A stretch of DNA of 64,000 nt from Pseudomonas fluorescens (GTDB lineage: Bacteria > Pseudomonadota > Gammaproteobacteria > Pseudomonadales > Pseudomonadaceae): assembly GCF_902497995.1 (NCBI RefSeq), contig NZ_CABVII010000001.1, forward strand, positions 124,001-188,000, read 5' to 3'. The first letter of the stretch is position 1. Every line of letters starts with the position of its first letter. A model generated the notes under the pieces. It did no database searches, was not told where the DNA came from, and saw nothing but the letters and a program-made list of their open reading frames with translations. Below are positions 19,701 through 27,568 of the stretch, one piece after another. The position numbers and the translations under genes were made by a program.

Positions 19701-22502
19701 CGGTACTACAGGCTCTTTATCGAGGATTCGGCGTCGCTCAGCGACGCGCTCATATTCTCCGCGCTTCTCGGCCAGAGCATGCTCAACGTCAAAACGAGAT
19801 GCACGCCATTGTTCAAGCCAGAGACCGGGCTCCACCTCAGCAACCTCGGCCCTAAACGCATCGACAGCATCTAGCTCTGCCTGGATGTGAGTCAGGGCTT
19901 TGGCAAAATCAATTCGCCGCTGTCTTGCTGATTCCAACTGTGCTACGACCTTGCCCGCCAGGCCGTACGGATCCTCATTCAAGAACCAAGTGTCATATCC
20001 TTCAGCTTGAGCCCGCTGCTCCAAAACGACCTGGTGCTGAGCAAGTGACGATTCCAATCGCGGCCTGTTTGCAGAAATCTGCTCGGCCGCATGAGCCGAC
20101 TTCTGGTCTCGGTCTGCCAGCCACTCACTAGGATGCATGTTGGGGAAGCGATGCTGAAACTGCTCAATCGCCGCCAAGTCCGGCTGAATGGAGCGCAGGG
20201 CAGACTCATCTTGGTCGAGCGACGCTTGTGCTCTTTGGAGCTCGTTCAGAACGTTCGCTTCCAACCCCTCAGTCGAGGATCCCGAGAAGCGCAGCTCAAA
20301 TGGAATGGCTGTCTGCCAATGCTTGTCGGCGCGCTGCAGCAACTCCTGCGAACGTCCCAATGCCATGCGAGTGGCTGCATCTTGGTTTATCAATTCCTTT
20401 CGCGCATCCTCTCGCGCACGGAGCCACTGAGCCGGGTCACTGTTTGGATACGCTTGATTGAATACATTGAGCGCTTTGACTGCTCCAAAGAGTGCTCCCA
20501 TATCTTCAGAGCACCGCTTCTGCTTCGCTTTGGCATCATCTAGCTGGCTGCGAACTAGTTGCTCCAACCCGTCCGAGGGTTCACCCGCAAACATCTCCTT
20601 GAACTTGTAGGTGCCAGGGAGATGGTGGAGCACCTTGGAATGACTTTGGCGAAGTTGCTCTACGGTGGATCTAGCCTGTTCGTGTTCCCGAGACAATCCC
20701 GAGACCAAGTCCTTCTGGGTAGCATGGCGGCCCTCCGCGTCTTTCGACTGTTGCTCTGCCACGGTCTTCTCTTGCTCCAGGTCTTCCGCCTGCGCTCCTG
20801 GAGAGGTGCCGTCACCGTATTCGACATGGAATGCTTGCCACTGCAAAAAAACTAATCGATGTTCGGACGTGATCTTGTTGTGGTCATCGACCCCCTGGTT
20901 GGCGCGCGCGGCTTCAGACGCGACAACTGCTGCAGTGTTTGTTGGGTCAGCTAGCTCTTGTTCACTGAAGTAGCCGCTTTTCTGAAGCGCCTCCCAAGCC
21001 ATGCCGCCGCTCTTAAGGCCTTCTTCCTCTTGCCTCAATTCGGAAGCTTTTTCATCAAGCGATGCGCTCTCCGTTTCCAAAACGCGGCTCTGCGTCGCGA
21101 TAGCAGCTAGTTGCAGATTAGCCTTTCGGATCTCGCGACGAGCCGGATTGGTATCTGCCTGATCCTTCGCCCAAGCAAAAGCCGCTTTCAACTGAGAAAC
21201 AACGGCTTCGCTGTCCTCTTCCGGCCAATTTTTCATCGCGTCGAAGCAGACAGTCAGAGCATCCTGCAGATTGTAAAGCTTGGCTGAATGCCCCCCGCGA
21301 TCAGGCGTTCGACGAGCAAGGTCACAATATAAATCAATGACTTGCGATTTCTGGACACTAGTGATGTCGGTGCATGCAACCAAGGCCCTCATTGCTCGCT
21401 GATTAATAGTTTTCACAGACTCATTCAGCAGGAATGCGAGCCCCTGATCGGTGATCCACCATTCGCTGCGCTGGAGAAGCATGTAGAGATACAGATCGGG
21501 ATCATCTGCAGAAGGAACCCTGGGTGAACCTGCGATCGGATTCGTGACGACGGCGTCCTCAAGAACGCAAAGTTCCTCAATCAATGGCTGCCGTGTGGCA
21601 TGTAGATCGGCTTGTGCCGCTTCAATCTGCTGCACTTCAGCGTCGAGCTCACTCAAGCACTCAAGAACACGATTAGCCTCTCCCAGCTCGCGCGCTGTCT
21701 CCCGAGTTCGCTTGCGCGCCCGCACCACGCTACTGGCCTTTTCATGGATAGTATCTTCGATGCCACGTTCATCTTCCTCGCTGTAACTCCCCATCACATC
21801 TGCGAGTAGCTCAGGGGCGAGGTGCTTGTAGAACAGTTCGCCGCTGTAGTTGCCGGTCTTGGAGGCGACATCAAAGTACGTGCTTGCACCCTCTGCAGCG
21901 TTCGCCAACTGATAGGCGTATTGCTGCTGAATTGCCGCCGAATCGAAGTGCTCCGCGATGAAGCGCCGCCACTCTTCGTCCTGCCGCTCCTTCTGGTTGG
22001 TTGGAAACAGACCTGGGCGCTTCCTCAGACAATCTAAAAATTCCTCACGAGAGCACAGGTCGATGACCGGCCCTACCTGCACTCCCAGAGGGCAGTCATC
22101 TAATGTCCCTCGATAGGCGTAGAAATCGAATGCCCGGTTTTCCCTCGCGTTGCCATAGATACCGAACACCATTCTTTCGCCATCGCTGGGTCCAACAAGC
22201 CCCAGCAGCAGGTCTTCGTGGTCCGGATTGCGGTGAGTGATCTCGACGCGCAGATGCGTGAATGAACCTGTAAACTCCGGCGCGCCGTGTGTTCGCATAA
22301 GTTGATTCAGTTTTTTTGTTTTCCCCGCCAGCATCGCCAGGAGCATCAACATCATCGTGCTTTTGCCGCGCCCGTTCGGAATGTTGAGCGCCGCATGGAA
22401 GCCACCCAGCAGAAAGCGATTGCAGGGCCAGTCGGGCATCCAAGGAGATTTTCGTCGATGATTCAGGAAGTTTGAGACCTCAAATGCGTGAATCAGGGGC
22501 AT
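16731..22502 (-). CDS. jetC: Giant SMC/JetC-like coiled-coil ATPase
   Basis: At 1923 residues it far exceeds usual JetC (about 1100) and MukB (about 1490). The Walker A motif is IPNGRGKST at residues 41-49. The C-terminal head has an ABC signature-like SSGQG (1779-1783), Walker B FTILDGAFSHLS with Asp 1827, and the H-loop His 1860 in VTVHDP. Between the heads lie long helical arms and a compact, non-coiled middle (about 931-1065) that should be the hinge. Three repeats precede it (beginning 645, 746, 847) and three follow it (1095, 1198, 1301). AGGAGAGG precedes ATG 22502. It overlaps its upstream neighbour by 23 bp. Predicted role: ATP-driven DNA loop extrusion. Confidence 0.72.
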   Translation of the reverse strand: MPLIHAFEVSNFLNHRRKSPWMPDWPCNRFLLGGFHAALNIPNGRGKSTMMLMLLAMLAGKTKKLNQLMRTHGAPEFTGSFTHLRVEITHRNPDHEDLLLGLVGPSDGERMVFGIYGNARENRAFDFYAYRGTLDDCPLGVQVGPVIDLCSREEFLDCLRKRPGLFPTNQKERQDEEWRRFIAEHFDSAAIQQQYAYQLANAAEGASTYFDVASKTGNYSGELFYKHLAPELLADVMGSYSEEDERGIEDTIHEKASSVVRARKRTRETARELGEANRVLECLSELDAEVQQIEAAQADLHATRQPLIEELCVLEDAVVTNPIAGSPRVPSADDPDLYLYMLLQRSEWWITDQGLAFLLNESVKTINQRAMRALVACTDITSVQKSQVIDLYCDLARRTPDRGGHSAKLYNLQDALTVCFDAMKNWPEEDSEAVVSQLKAAFAWAKDQADTNPARREIRKANLQLAAIATQSRVLETESASLDEKASELRQEEEGLKSGGMAWEALQKSGYFSEQELADPTNTAAVVASEAARANQGVDDHNKITSEHRLVFLQWQAFHVEYGDGTSPGAQAEDLEQEKTVAEQQSKDAEGRHATQKDLVSGLSREHEQARSTVEQLRQSHSKVLHHLPGTYKFKEMFAGEPSDGLEQLVRSQLDDAKAKQKRCSEDMGALFGAVKALNVFNQAYPNSDPAQWLRAREDARKELINQDAATRMALGRSQELLQRADKHWQTAIPFELRFSGSSTEGLEANVLNELQRAQASLDQDESALRSIQPDLAAIEQFQHRFPNMHPSEWLADRDQKSAHAAEQISANRPRLESSLAQHQVVLEQRAQAEGYDTWFLNEDPYGLAGKVVAQLESARQRRIDFAKALTHIQAELDAVDAFRAEVAEVEPGLWLEQWRASRFDVEHALAEKRGEYERVAERRRILDKEPVVPNATARAATEIAGTAAQPLYAFIESLELNEARREVVLSLFSALIFAPVLSNVEAAAEVAVRLAAADIDVPVLVAGPLAEFCRSGSISYRDGVADSWLVGVKTWPVACLLDPNLLLQERARLNSLLSELLSHIGDLKTSYERFVAQEPFARIAARAQDAIERGIPDRGSELKAQIQQIDEALPALANRASDEAQRTIESRIVVTEVLGLESGVSWDSILHSMAELDSHIQELQSCISAAQTMLAELERDVDQEANAAIAAKAISEGKPSQAEQLRGSIARLRSALPGFEDRVSEKARSSIRAMASLQDLLGLASHASWQIVLEARSKVEEEQAVQGAKLQEIFQSIEELNQSSSIESCAREAAAAIESGVPERHAALVSLNIELGQRMPLLETRASFDALTSIRAMRAVEQELQGRSIDELSLAIEAADTKQGDLSDDLATNQTLLQKLEQLGKKCRERLLQAYSQYRQIDDLRGLQAFADHTEYGPDFMSRADDTSVHLERARDHAQRRAAFDFQGVTQFVESGGSARLTSIQTELGQGEKRRLDIAEVLKTNLTTHEQLRQAQDPLRRAAQIIDESIIRVRRSYLERKKVIPDAIALSPGQLRSHELYQAFHPKGDFLLMDLARSMDQACERLTSEEAEQLQQRYKDADQNLQRHTENFIKLIDKALGDSYLKLPEVARTQLRQARQNPSLVTAMLQATQVSYTENLKVNTIADNHLTEERAGLSSWLTNFTLRLPDNLKTLRSIFSPKMDPVSKTVLRAGFIIEAKVIDSEGIQALIESIIQDVEDYEANDQAKESFVRDTLKRSLRDNIRENFYRKVIVSPRIYLVLPAMSAVTLEMERNMASSGQGIAITFLWILRLSEFISEREIRRQTVGRAQRKRMRDRSTGFTILDGAFSHLSSKNLIAETLKGIEDTTGRFQLIVTVHDPAYQNDFNRFPALVVAREMQGYYMRAWSHLNEIGETDALGQNTLATFQAIRVLRPASTEDSR
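18303..19220 (-). repeat. Three tandem ~103-residue repeats, descending arm of the SMC-like ATPase
   Basis: Units begin at G1095, G1198 and G1301 (ERGIPDRG, SEGKPSQA, ESGVPERH), spaced by 103. Each continues through a LP.L/F..R.S..A..SI motif (NRASDEAQRTI, DRVSEKARSSI, TRASFDALTSI). Copies 1 and 2 share LGL.S..SW. The number and period mirror the three units on the other arm, as expected if the arms lengthened as matched antiparallel pairs. Confidence 0.75.
19713..20570 (-). repeat. Three tandem ~101-residue repeats, ascending arm of the SMC-like ATPase
   Basis: Repeat starts G645, G746 and G847 (GLEQLV, GLEANV, GLAGKV) are exactly 101 residues apart, as are the tryptophans W693, W794 and W895 in PAQWL, PSEWL and PGLWL. 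Each unit ends in a helical stretch. Sequence identity between copies is low, so the duplication is old; the third copy is shorter at its end. Confidence 0.75.
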
Positions 22503-23328
22503 CTTCCTCTCCTATAGAAAACTCTTCATAGCCGTTGATGAGCGATTGGGAGCGAAGCAAAAGCGCTTGATCGGCCGCGGGCATCAAGTAGCGCAACGAG
22601 CGGTCAGCGATACCAGACATATCCACGGCAGCCACCAGTGTCTGACGCCAAATTCCTTCCTGGTCAGTCGGCTCGATCATTCGGTACTGCTTCATGAGCT
22701 TGAAGAAACGGCGAGCAATCTGAGGGATGCTCTCTCGCTTTTGCCAATAATCGTCCCAGAGAAGCCCAGCCTCGCCTTCAGGGCGACCTGCGTTTCCCAT
22801 CGTCTCGACATCAGCCTTCAGTTGAGTGATGAAGTCTGTCTCCTTCACCATGGCGTTGCGCCAGTTGTAGAGGTTGCCTACCGGCCGATCAATTCGATCG
22901 TAAAAGAAGTACTGGAGGGTCAACCAAAGCCTCGCAATCCAAAACACCGAGGATGTTTTGTTCAACTCCACCGCTTCGTCATCAGCGCTACGCTCTCGAC
23001 GCCGGTCGCGGAAATCCGAAAAGAATGCTCGGACGTCCACATAGGACGGAGCCTCCTCACCGAACCGACGGCACAGGATGTAGTAGACAATCGGGCGCCC
23101 GCTCTGGTCCGGAATAGCGAGGTCTGCGATGCCATCGAGAATCCGCAATCCAAGACCTTGCCCGGAGAGAAATTCATCGAAGTCATCAAGTACCGTCTGC
23201 CCACAGTCGTACAAGATTCGAGCTGTTCGTATCTCTTCGGGAAACGCCGAGCGCCCTACTGGACGGGTGGAGAGTTCCCGGTGTTTAAGTAGCATCGAGA
23301 AAACGAAGCCTTGCTCAGCTGGGGACAT
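22480..23328 (-). CDS. jetB: KITE-like subunit (JetB position) of the Wadjet-type operon
   Basis: A 282-residue soluble protein encoded between the kleisin-like and SMC-like genes with overlaps on both sides (14 bp and 23 bp). Size, place and predicted winged-helix segments (for example PQIARRFFKLMKQYRMIEP near the C-end) fit the JetB/MksE/MukE role: a dimer bound to the kleisin that helps hold DNA. I cannot match it by eye to DUF4194, the usual JetB family, so the call rests on synteny and size. The C-end is acidic (IGEEDAPDSR). Confidence 0.55.
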   Translation of the reverse strand: MSPAEQGFVFSMLLKHRELSTRPVGRSAFPEEIRTARILYDCGQTVLDDFDEFLSGQGLGLRILDGIADLAIPDQSGRPIVYYILCRRFGEEAPSYVDVRAFFSDFRDRRRERSADDEAVELNKTSSVFWIARLWLTLQYFFYDRIDRPVGNLYNWRNAMVKETDFITQLKADVETMGNAGRPEGEAGLLWDDYWQKRESIPQIARRFFKLMKQYRMIEPTDQEGIWRQTLVAAVDMSGIADRSLRYLMPAADQALLLRSQSLINGYEEFSIGEEDAPDSRI

Positions 23329-24781
23329 CAGCTACTTCCTCCAGGGACAGAATCGGATTACTGGTGACCAGCACGGAGTTTTCTGATGAAACCTCAATAA
23401 GGTCGTCCTGATGCACCACTCGGATGCTCTGGTTACCCACCTCGAAGACCTCAGGGTAGGAGTAAACACCTGTGAAGTCGGCTAGCCCCTCCCCCCCTTC
23501 GTAGACCAACCCGTCAAGACTCATCAGCTCTTCGAGTGGCTTGGGGCCAACCTTCAACGAATCAATGATCAGCTCAGCATTGCGCAGCAGGAATTCATGC
23601 ACCTGTTCAACACGATCATCCACTTGATCGGTCTGGCGGAACGAGAGCTTGGGCGGAGCAGGTAGACTTTGGGAATAGAGCCTAGACAGGCTGATCTCGC
23701 CGGCGATGAGATCGGGGCTAAAAAAAGCCAATTCGGGGGACCAGGGGACAAAATCGGTCGATGCAGATTCGAGTTGCTCAAGAAACCCATCTGGTCGCGA
23801 ATGAAGCGAGTGGACCAGCTCCAAAAACCCTACCGATGGGCTTCGAACTGTTTGCGCCTTCTGCGCATCGGTCAGAAAACGCACGAATTTCCTGGAAAGA
23901 CTCTCCGTCACCTGAAGAACGTTTTCCATCTCCGCCTGGAGATTACTCAGATCATACGAAATGTTGTTCGAGACTTTCCACAGATCGAAGGCGCTTACTA
24001 CAGGTGGCGAGAAGAGGTGTTGCATCGCCTTATGCACTAGATCTGCAGCATCCCGAAGTGCACCGCTGATGGTGACACCCTCGCGAATCAAGCCATCGCG
24101 CAGATCGGTATAAGCTGGTCGCTCCGAAACATCCGAAATTTTACGGGCTTTGGCCGCAAGATCTCGGAGCATCTCCCGGCAGAAGCGCGGGATATCTCCA
24201 AACTGCCGCCGCTCGAGAGCGGCTAGCAAACGCTGCGCATCCAGATCGCTGTACAACCAGCTGTCCTTTAGCTCAGACACACGGATGAACAGTCTCGCGT
24301 TATCGGTAAGACCAACCTGTCTCAAGCTGCTATCAAAGATCAGAAGCGGCGTCGTATCGCTGGTGCGAGCGTAGGCAATGCCCTCTGTGGTCTGGACGCC
24401 GTAACGAATTTCTCGTGAACGGGAAAGCGACAGGATGCAGTGTTCCAACGCTGCCTCATCGAAGGCTTGCACGTCCTCGCTAAGGATCTGCTGTAGGAGT
24501 TTGATCGAGACCAGAGTCTGACCTTGCTCCAGCTCCCAGCGACCAAGCGCGGATATCAACGAGATAGCGAGATGAAGGTTGCCTGCTGCGGACTCAGGAA
24601 CCTCTGGGATCGAAATACTCCCACCACTACTGCGGGTCTGGTGGAAATCGATAAGCCGAGAAACGGCCGCAACCAGTCTCACCTCTGCCGGCAGTTCAGA
24701 TGACGCCTCGGGCGACGAGCCAAGTTGGCTCAAAGAGAGATTTTGTGCCATCACCGGCACGTCGTCCTGAAACAGATCCAT
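23315..24781 (-). CDS. jetA: Kleisin-like subunit (JetA position) of the Wadjet-type operon
   Basis: The first gene of the four-gene operon encodes 488 residues. The N-terminal half looks like winged helices (AISLISALGRWELEQGQ; ALEHCILSLSRSREIRYG). A helical middle with AEMENVLQVTESLSRKF follows, and the C-terminal part is again mixed alpha/beta. This layout and length fit JetA/MukF kleisins bridging SMC heads. ATG 24781 is preceded by GGAGGGTG. DUF3375 signature residues are not obvious, so it is either divergent or another subtype. Its stop lies inside the next gene. Confidence 0.55.
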   Translation of the reverse strand: MDLFQDDVPVMAQNLSLSQLGSSPEASSELPAEVRLVAAVSRLIDFHQTRSSGGSISIPEVPESAAGNLHLAISLISALGRWELEQGQTLVSIKLLQQILSEDVQAFDEAALEHCILSLSRSREIRYGVQTTEGIAYARTSDTTPLLIFDSSLRQVGLTDNARLFIRVSELKDSWLYSDLDAQRLLAALERRQFGDIPRFCREMLRDLAAKARKISDVSERPAYTDLRDGLIREGVTISGALRDAADLVHKAMQHLFSPPVVSAFDLWKVSNNISYDLSNLQAEMENVLQVTESLSRKFVRFLTDAQKAQTVRSPSVGFLELVHSLHSRPDGFLEQLESASTDFVPWSPELAFFSPDLIAGEISLSRLYSQSLPAPPKLSFRQTDQVDDRVEQVHEFLLRNAELIIDSLKVGPKPLEELMSLDGLVYEGGEGLADFTGVYSYPEVFEVGNQSIRVVHQDDLIEVSSENSVLVTSNPILSLEEVADVPS

Positions 24782-25385
24782 TGTTTACACCCTCCGATGC
24801 CTCTACCCAGAAGGGTCCGGCCAGGTTCGCCCCCAGCTACCTCATATGCCTCCATCGCGCTGAAATGTCAAAGATAAACTGCTTACTCAGCACAGCAGGC
24901 CTGGAAAATCTTCAGGAAGTTTAAGTGCGTCGGGCCATCCGCCCTTGGAGAGGATAAAGCATTGGGTATTGCCCCCATTTTTGTGCTCACCAGAATTAGA
25001 GGTCAGGCCGCGAGGGCCAACTTCTGTTTGGGGGTTAAGCCTCCTCGGAACTGCTGAAAAAAGATCAGGGATCGTGAAAAGGTCGCCCTCGATTAACACC
25101 AGATCAAACATTCGCCTACCATTGGTAAAATGTACGAAGGCCTTATCAAGGAACCGACCTAGCCCAAAGGCTTAACTGGCCATGAATAGCGAAGGTAAGG
25201 CGCCCCCCTCTACATCTCAACCTGAGCGCTCTCGCTGTCAGCCGCGCAAGTCGCATACCTGAACCGCGGATCACTTCCCAAACTTTCCTCATGCGTTTTA
25301 TAAATTTCCTTTAGAGGAAAGGTTGCCAGATTTGGCCTACGCCAGTCAGGCCGCTATCAGCATGGTGTTGTCGCAGGCGGAAAAT
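24782..25385. other. 604-bp gap upstream of the Wadjet-like operon
   Basis: The operon promoter must lie here, but I see no clear -35/-10 pair. A 74-codon minus-strand frame (24887-25111, MFDLVLIEGDLFTIPDLF) could be a small gene or a remnant; it has no strong ribosome-binding site and no recognised family. The rest has no visible coding or repeat structure. Confidence 0.35.
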
Positions 25386-26312
25386 CTAATAGCCTTTAGA
25401 CCGATCAACCACATTCAAGAGGGGCATTCCCTCACGCTCTCTTCGGAGATTCTCAACAATCACCGCCACACCACCTTCAATCTGCACATCGCTTGCAACA
25501 TGAGGGGTCAGGAGCACTCGAGGATGTTTCCAAAGTGGGTTGTCTTGAGAGGGAGGCTCTTGTACCAGTACATCCAGTACTGCACCTCCCAGACGGTCTT
25601 CATCCAATGCAGAAAGCAAAGCCTTTTCTATAACGTGGGCGCCGCGTCCCACGTTAATCAGTCCAGCTCCATGAGGCAGACAATCGAGCTTCGCAGCATT
25701 GAGTATCCCGTCTGTTTCGGGAGTCAGTGGCAACATGTTCACAAGGATGTCGCACTGCCCTAAAAACGCCTCCAGTTCGTCCGGGCCGACGTAACAGTGG
25801 CCACCTGGCACCTCCTTCAAAGAACGATTCCAGCCACTGAGCTGAAATCCCAATGGCTGAAGGCGATCAAGCGCGGCGCGTCCGAGATTGCCAACCCCCA
25901 TGACACCAACCCGCCGCTGTGAAGCGTGCACGATTGGTCGAGGTTGCCAGCGACCACTGCGCTGATCCTCTTGGTAAGCGAGGATGTCTCGATGCAAGGC
26001 AAGAACACCAAACAGAACATACTCGGCCATGATGTCAGCCATCGAGCTATCTACCAGCCTTATTAGCGACACGTGAGCAGGCAAACGGGCCAGATCGAAC
26101 TGGTCAACTCCAGCCCCGGCAGCGTAGAGGAGTCGAAGATTACCAAACTGCTCCGCAATGTCGGCAAGAGGCTCCCAAGCCAGGATGTAGTGCACCTCTG
26201 TCGGGTTACCGATATCAGGCCATTGGCGGAACTCTAGTTCGGGGGCGAGCGTTGACAGGCAATCTCGCCATTTCTTCGCATCGGCGGGGTCGGCCATGTA
26301 TAGGATGCACAT
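25386..26312 (-). CDS. GhrA-type D-2-hydroxyacid dehydrogenase
   Basis: This 308-residue protein reduces glyoxylate, hydroxypyruvate or related 2-oxoacids with NAD(P)H. The Rossmann motif VGVMGVGNLGRAAL is near residue 135. Catalytic Arg lies in INVGRGAHV, and the catalytic His in LLTPHVASD. It begins 11 bp after the 2OG-oxygenase gene on the same strand, implying an operon. The ribosome-binding site before ATG 26312 is weak and within a poly-T run; ATG 26297 is an alternative. A 52-bp near-identical copy of part of this gene lies at 55735-55786. The substrate cannot be told from sequence. Confidence 0.85.
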   Translation of the reverse strand: MCILYMADPADAKKWRDCLSTLAPELEFRQWPDIGNPTEVHYILAWEPLADIAEQFGNLRLLYAAGAGVDQFDLARLPAHVSLIRLVDSSMADIMAEYVLFGVLALHRDILAYQEDQRSGRWQPRPIVHASQRRVGVMGVGNLGRAALDRLQPLGFQLSGWNRSLKEVPGGHCYVGPDELEAFLGQCDILVNMLPLTPETDGILNAAKLDCLPHGAGLINVGRGAHVIEKALLSALDEDRLGGAVLDVLVQEPPSQDNPLWKHPRVLLTPHVASDVQIEGGVAVIVENLRREREGMPLLNVVDRSKGY

Positions 26313-26323
26313 AAAAAAAAACC

Positions 26324-27304
26324 CTATTCGACTTTCAGATGTGCATAGCTATCAACGAAACGCTTAAATTTGTGTTTGCCACAAGTGTACGCTTCATACT
26401 TTGCGGGTAGAGCCTCACTCACGCAGGTTGGCACAGGCTCAACAACCGCATCGAAATCCAAATCAATAAAGAATGGTATTGAATAGCGCTCTAGACCGCT
26501 GGTATTTATGACGCGATGCATTGTCGAGGTGTAGCGATCGTTGGTGAGGGTTTGAACTAGATCACCAATGTTGACGATAAAAGTGCCTTCAACGGGTGGG
26601 GCAGTAACCCACTCCCCTGCACGGTTCCTGACTTGCAAACCGCCAACCGCATCTTGGGACAGGACCGTCAAGAAACCATAGTCCGTGTGTGCCCCAATAC
26701 CTATCTCCTCTTGGGAAACCCTTCCAATCTGGGGCGGGTAACGCAAAATCCGTTGAATAGTGATGGGCTTACGCTGAAGATGTTCAAAGTAATCTTGTGG
26801 TAAACCCAAGCTCAGCGCGATCCCGCCAATAAGCATTCGCGCGAGCGCCAATACAGAGGAATGATAATCTTCGGCAACCTTCTCGAATTGCGGCAGTACA
26901 GACGGCATTTGATTAGGACCAAAAAATGGAGAGACCTCATCGTAATGAGCTCCACAATCAAAACACTCTTTGAAATCTCGGGTATTAGCAGGATCGACGT
27001 TTTCCGCGTACATCGGAATATAGCCACGTAGCGTGAGCCCGGAATTCACGACATTAAGTTTGTTCTTCTCCTCATAAGGAAGCTTGAAAAAACTTTTGGT
27101 AAGATTATACATCTCATCTATTAATTGCTGGTCAATGCCATGGTTTTTTATATAAAAAAAACCCACCTTTTCGCATGCATCACCTATTTGGCTTGCCACC
27201 TGCAGCGGATTTTCGCCGTTTATGAGCAACGATATATCTATGACTGGAATTTCAGTGAAAGCTGTTTGCTTGCTAGCCAAGCGAATATCAAATAACTCTG
27301 TCAC
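26324..27304 (-). CDS. Isopenicillin-N-synthase-like 2-oxoglutarate/Fe(II) oxygenase
   Basis: A 326-residue double-stranded beta-helix dioxygenase. The N-terminal DIOX_N part contains IPVIDISLL and GFFYIKNHG. The iron ligands are the His and Asp of GAHTDYGFLTVL and the His of STMHRVINTSG; the 2OG/substrate Arg is in RYSIPFF. A TTG at 27322 opens the frame, but it lies within the GGAAAGGAG ribosome-binding site, so the GTG at 27304 is the start. By eye it is visibly more AT-rich than the nic genes, suggesting separate ancestry. Possible substrates include amino acids or N-methyl compounds; context hints at the latter. Confidence 0.85.
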   Translation of the reverse strand: MTELFDIRLASKQTAFTEIPVIDISLLINGENPLQVASQIGDACEKVGFFYIKNHGIDQQLIDEMYNLTKSFFKLPYEEKNKLNVVNSGLTLRGYIPMYAENVDPANTRDFKECFDCGAHYDEVSPFFGPNQMPSVLPQFEKVAEDYHSSVLALARMLIGGIALSLGLPQDYFEHLQRKPITIQRILRYPPQIGRVSQEEIGIGAHTDYGFLTVLSQDAVGGLQVRNRAGEWVTAPPVEGTFIVNIGDLVQTLTNDRYTSTMHRVINTSGLERYSIPFFIDLDFDAVVEPVPTCVSEALPAKYEAYTCGKHKFKRFVDSYAHLKVE

Positions 27305-27379
27305 GTATGCTCTCCTTTCCAAAATGTAAATAAGGCAGAAGCTTCAGAAAGCACGGGTGCGCCCTCTTTAATCTCAAAA

Positions 27380-27460
27380 AATCACATCTGAACCGTCACC
27401 TTTAACACCCACTTTCGAGTTCGGGTCGATGGCGCGGTTTACCGCTGCGAGCACTTTCAT
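27380..27460 (-). pseudogene. Remnant of etfB (electron-transfer flavoprotein beta subunit), N-terminal 25 codons
   Basis: From an ATG at 27460 with a preserved GAAGGAG ribosome-binding site, the frame reads MKVLAAVNRAIDPNSKVGVK and continues GDGSDV before a stop. This is the start of EtfB (usual MKVLVAVKRVVD...VKV..K.DGSGVD). The remaining 220 or so codons are absent. It lies divergently beside a DgcA/StcD-like demethylase, an enzyme type that gives its electrons to ETF. Confidence 0.7.
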
Positions 27461-27568
27461 GACTCCTTCGGGCACTGACCAATCGATGGGATGGACGACA
27501 GGCGCGGATGAGTCAAATCAGTCCGGGCTTTGACGGATGTTAATCCTGGATTTTTTGGCACGCAAGCA

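Noticed and set aside
16731..22502. MukB or MksB housekeeping condensin
   Set aside because: Presence of a JetD-type Toprim gene in the operon and the very large size argue for a Wadjet-type defence system.
24887..25111. 74-codon frame upstream of the Wadjet-like operon
   Set aside because: Could be a remnant, but no good start signal or homology was visible, so it is only mentioned inside the gap entry.
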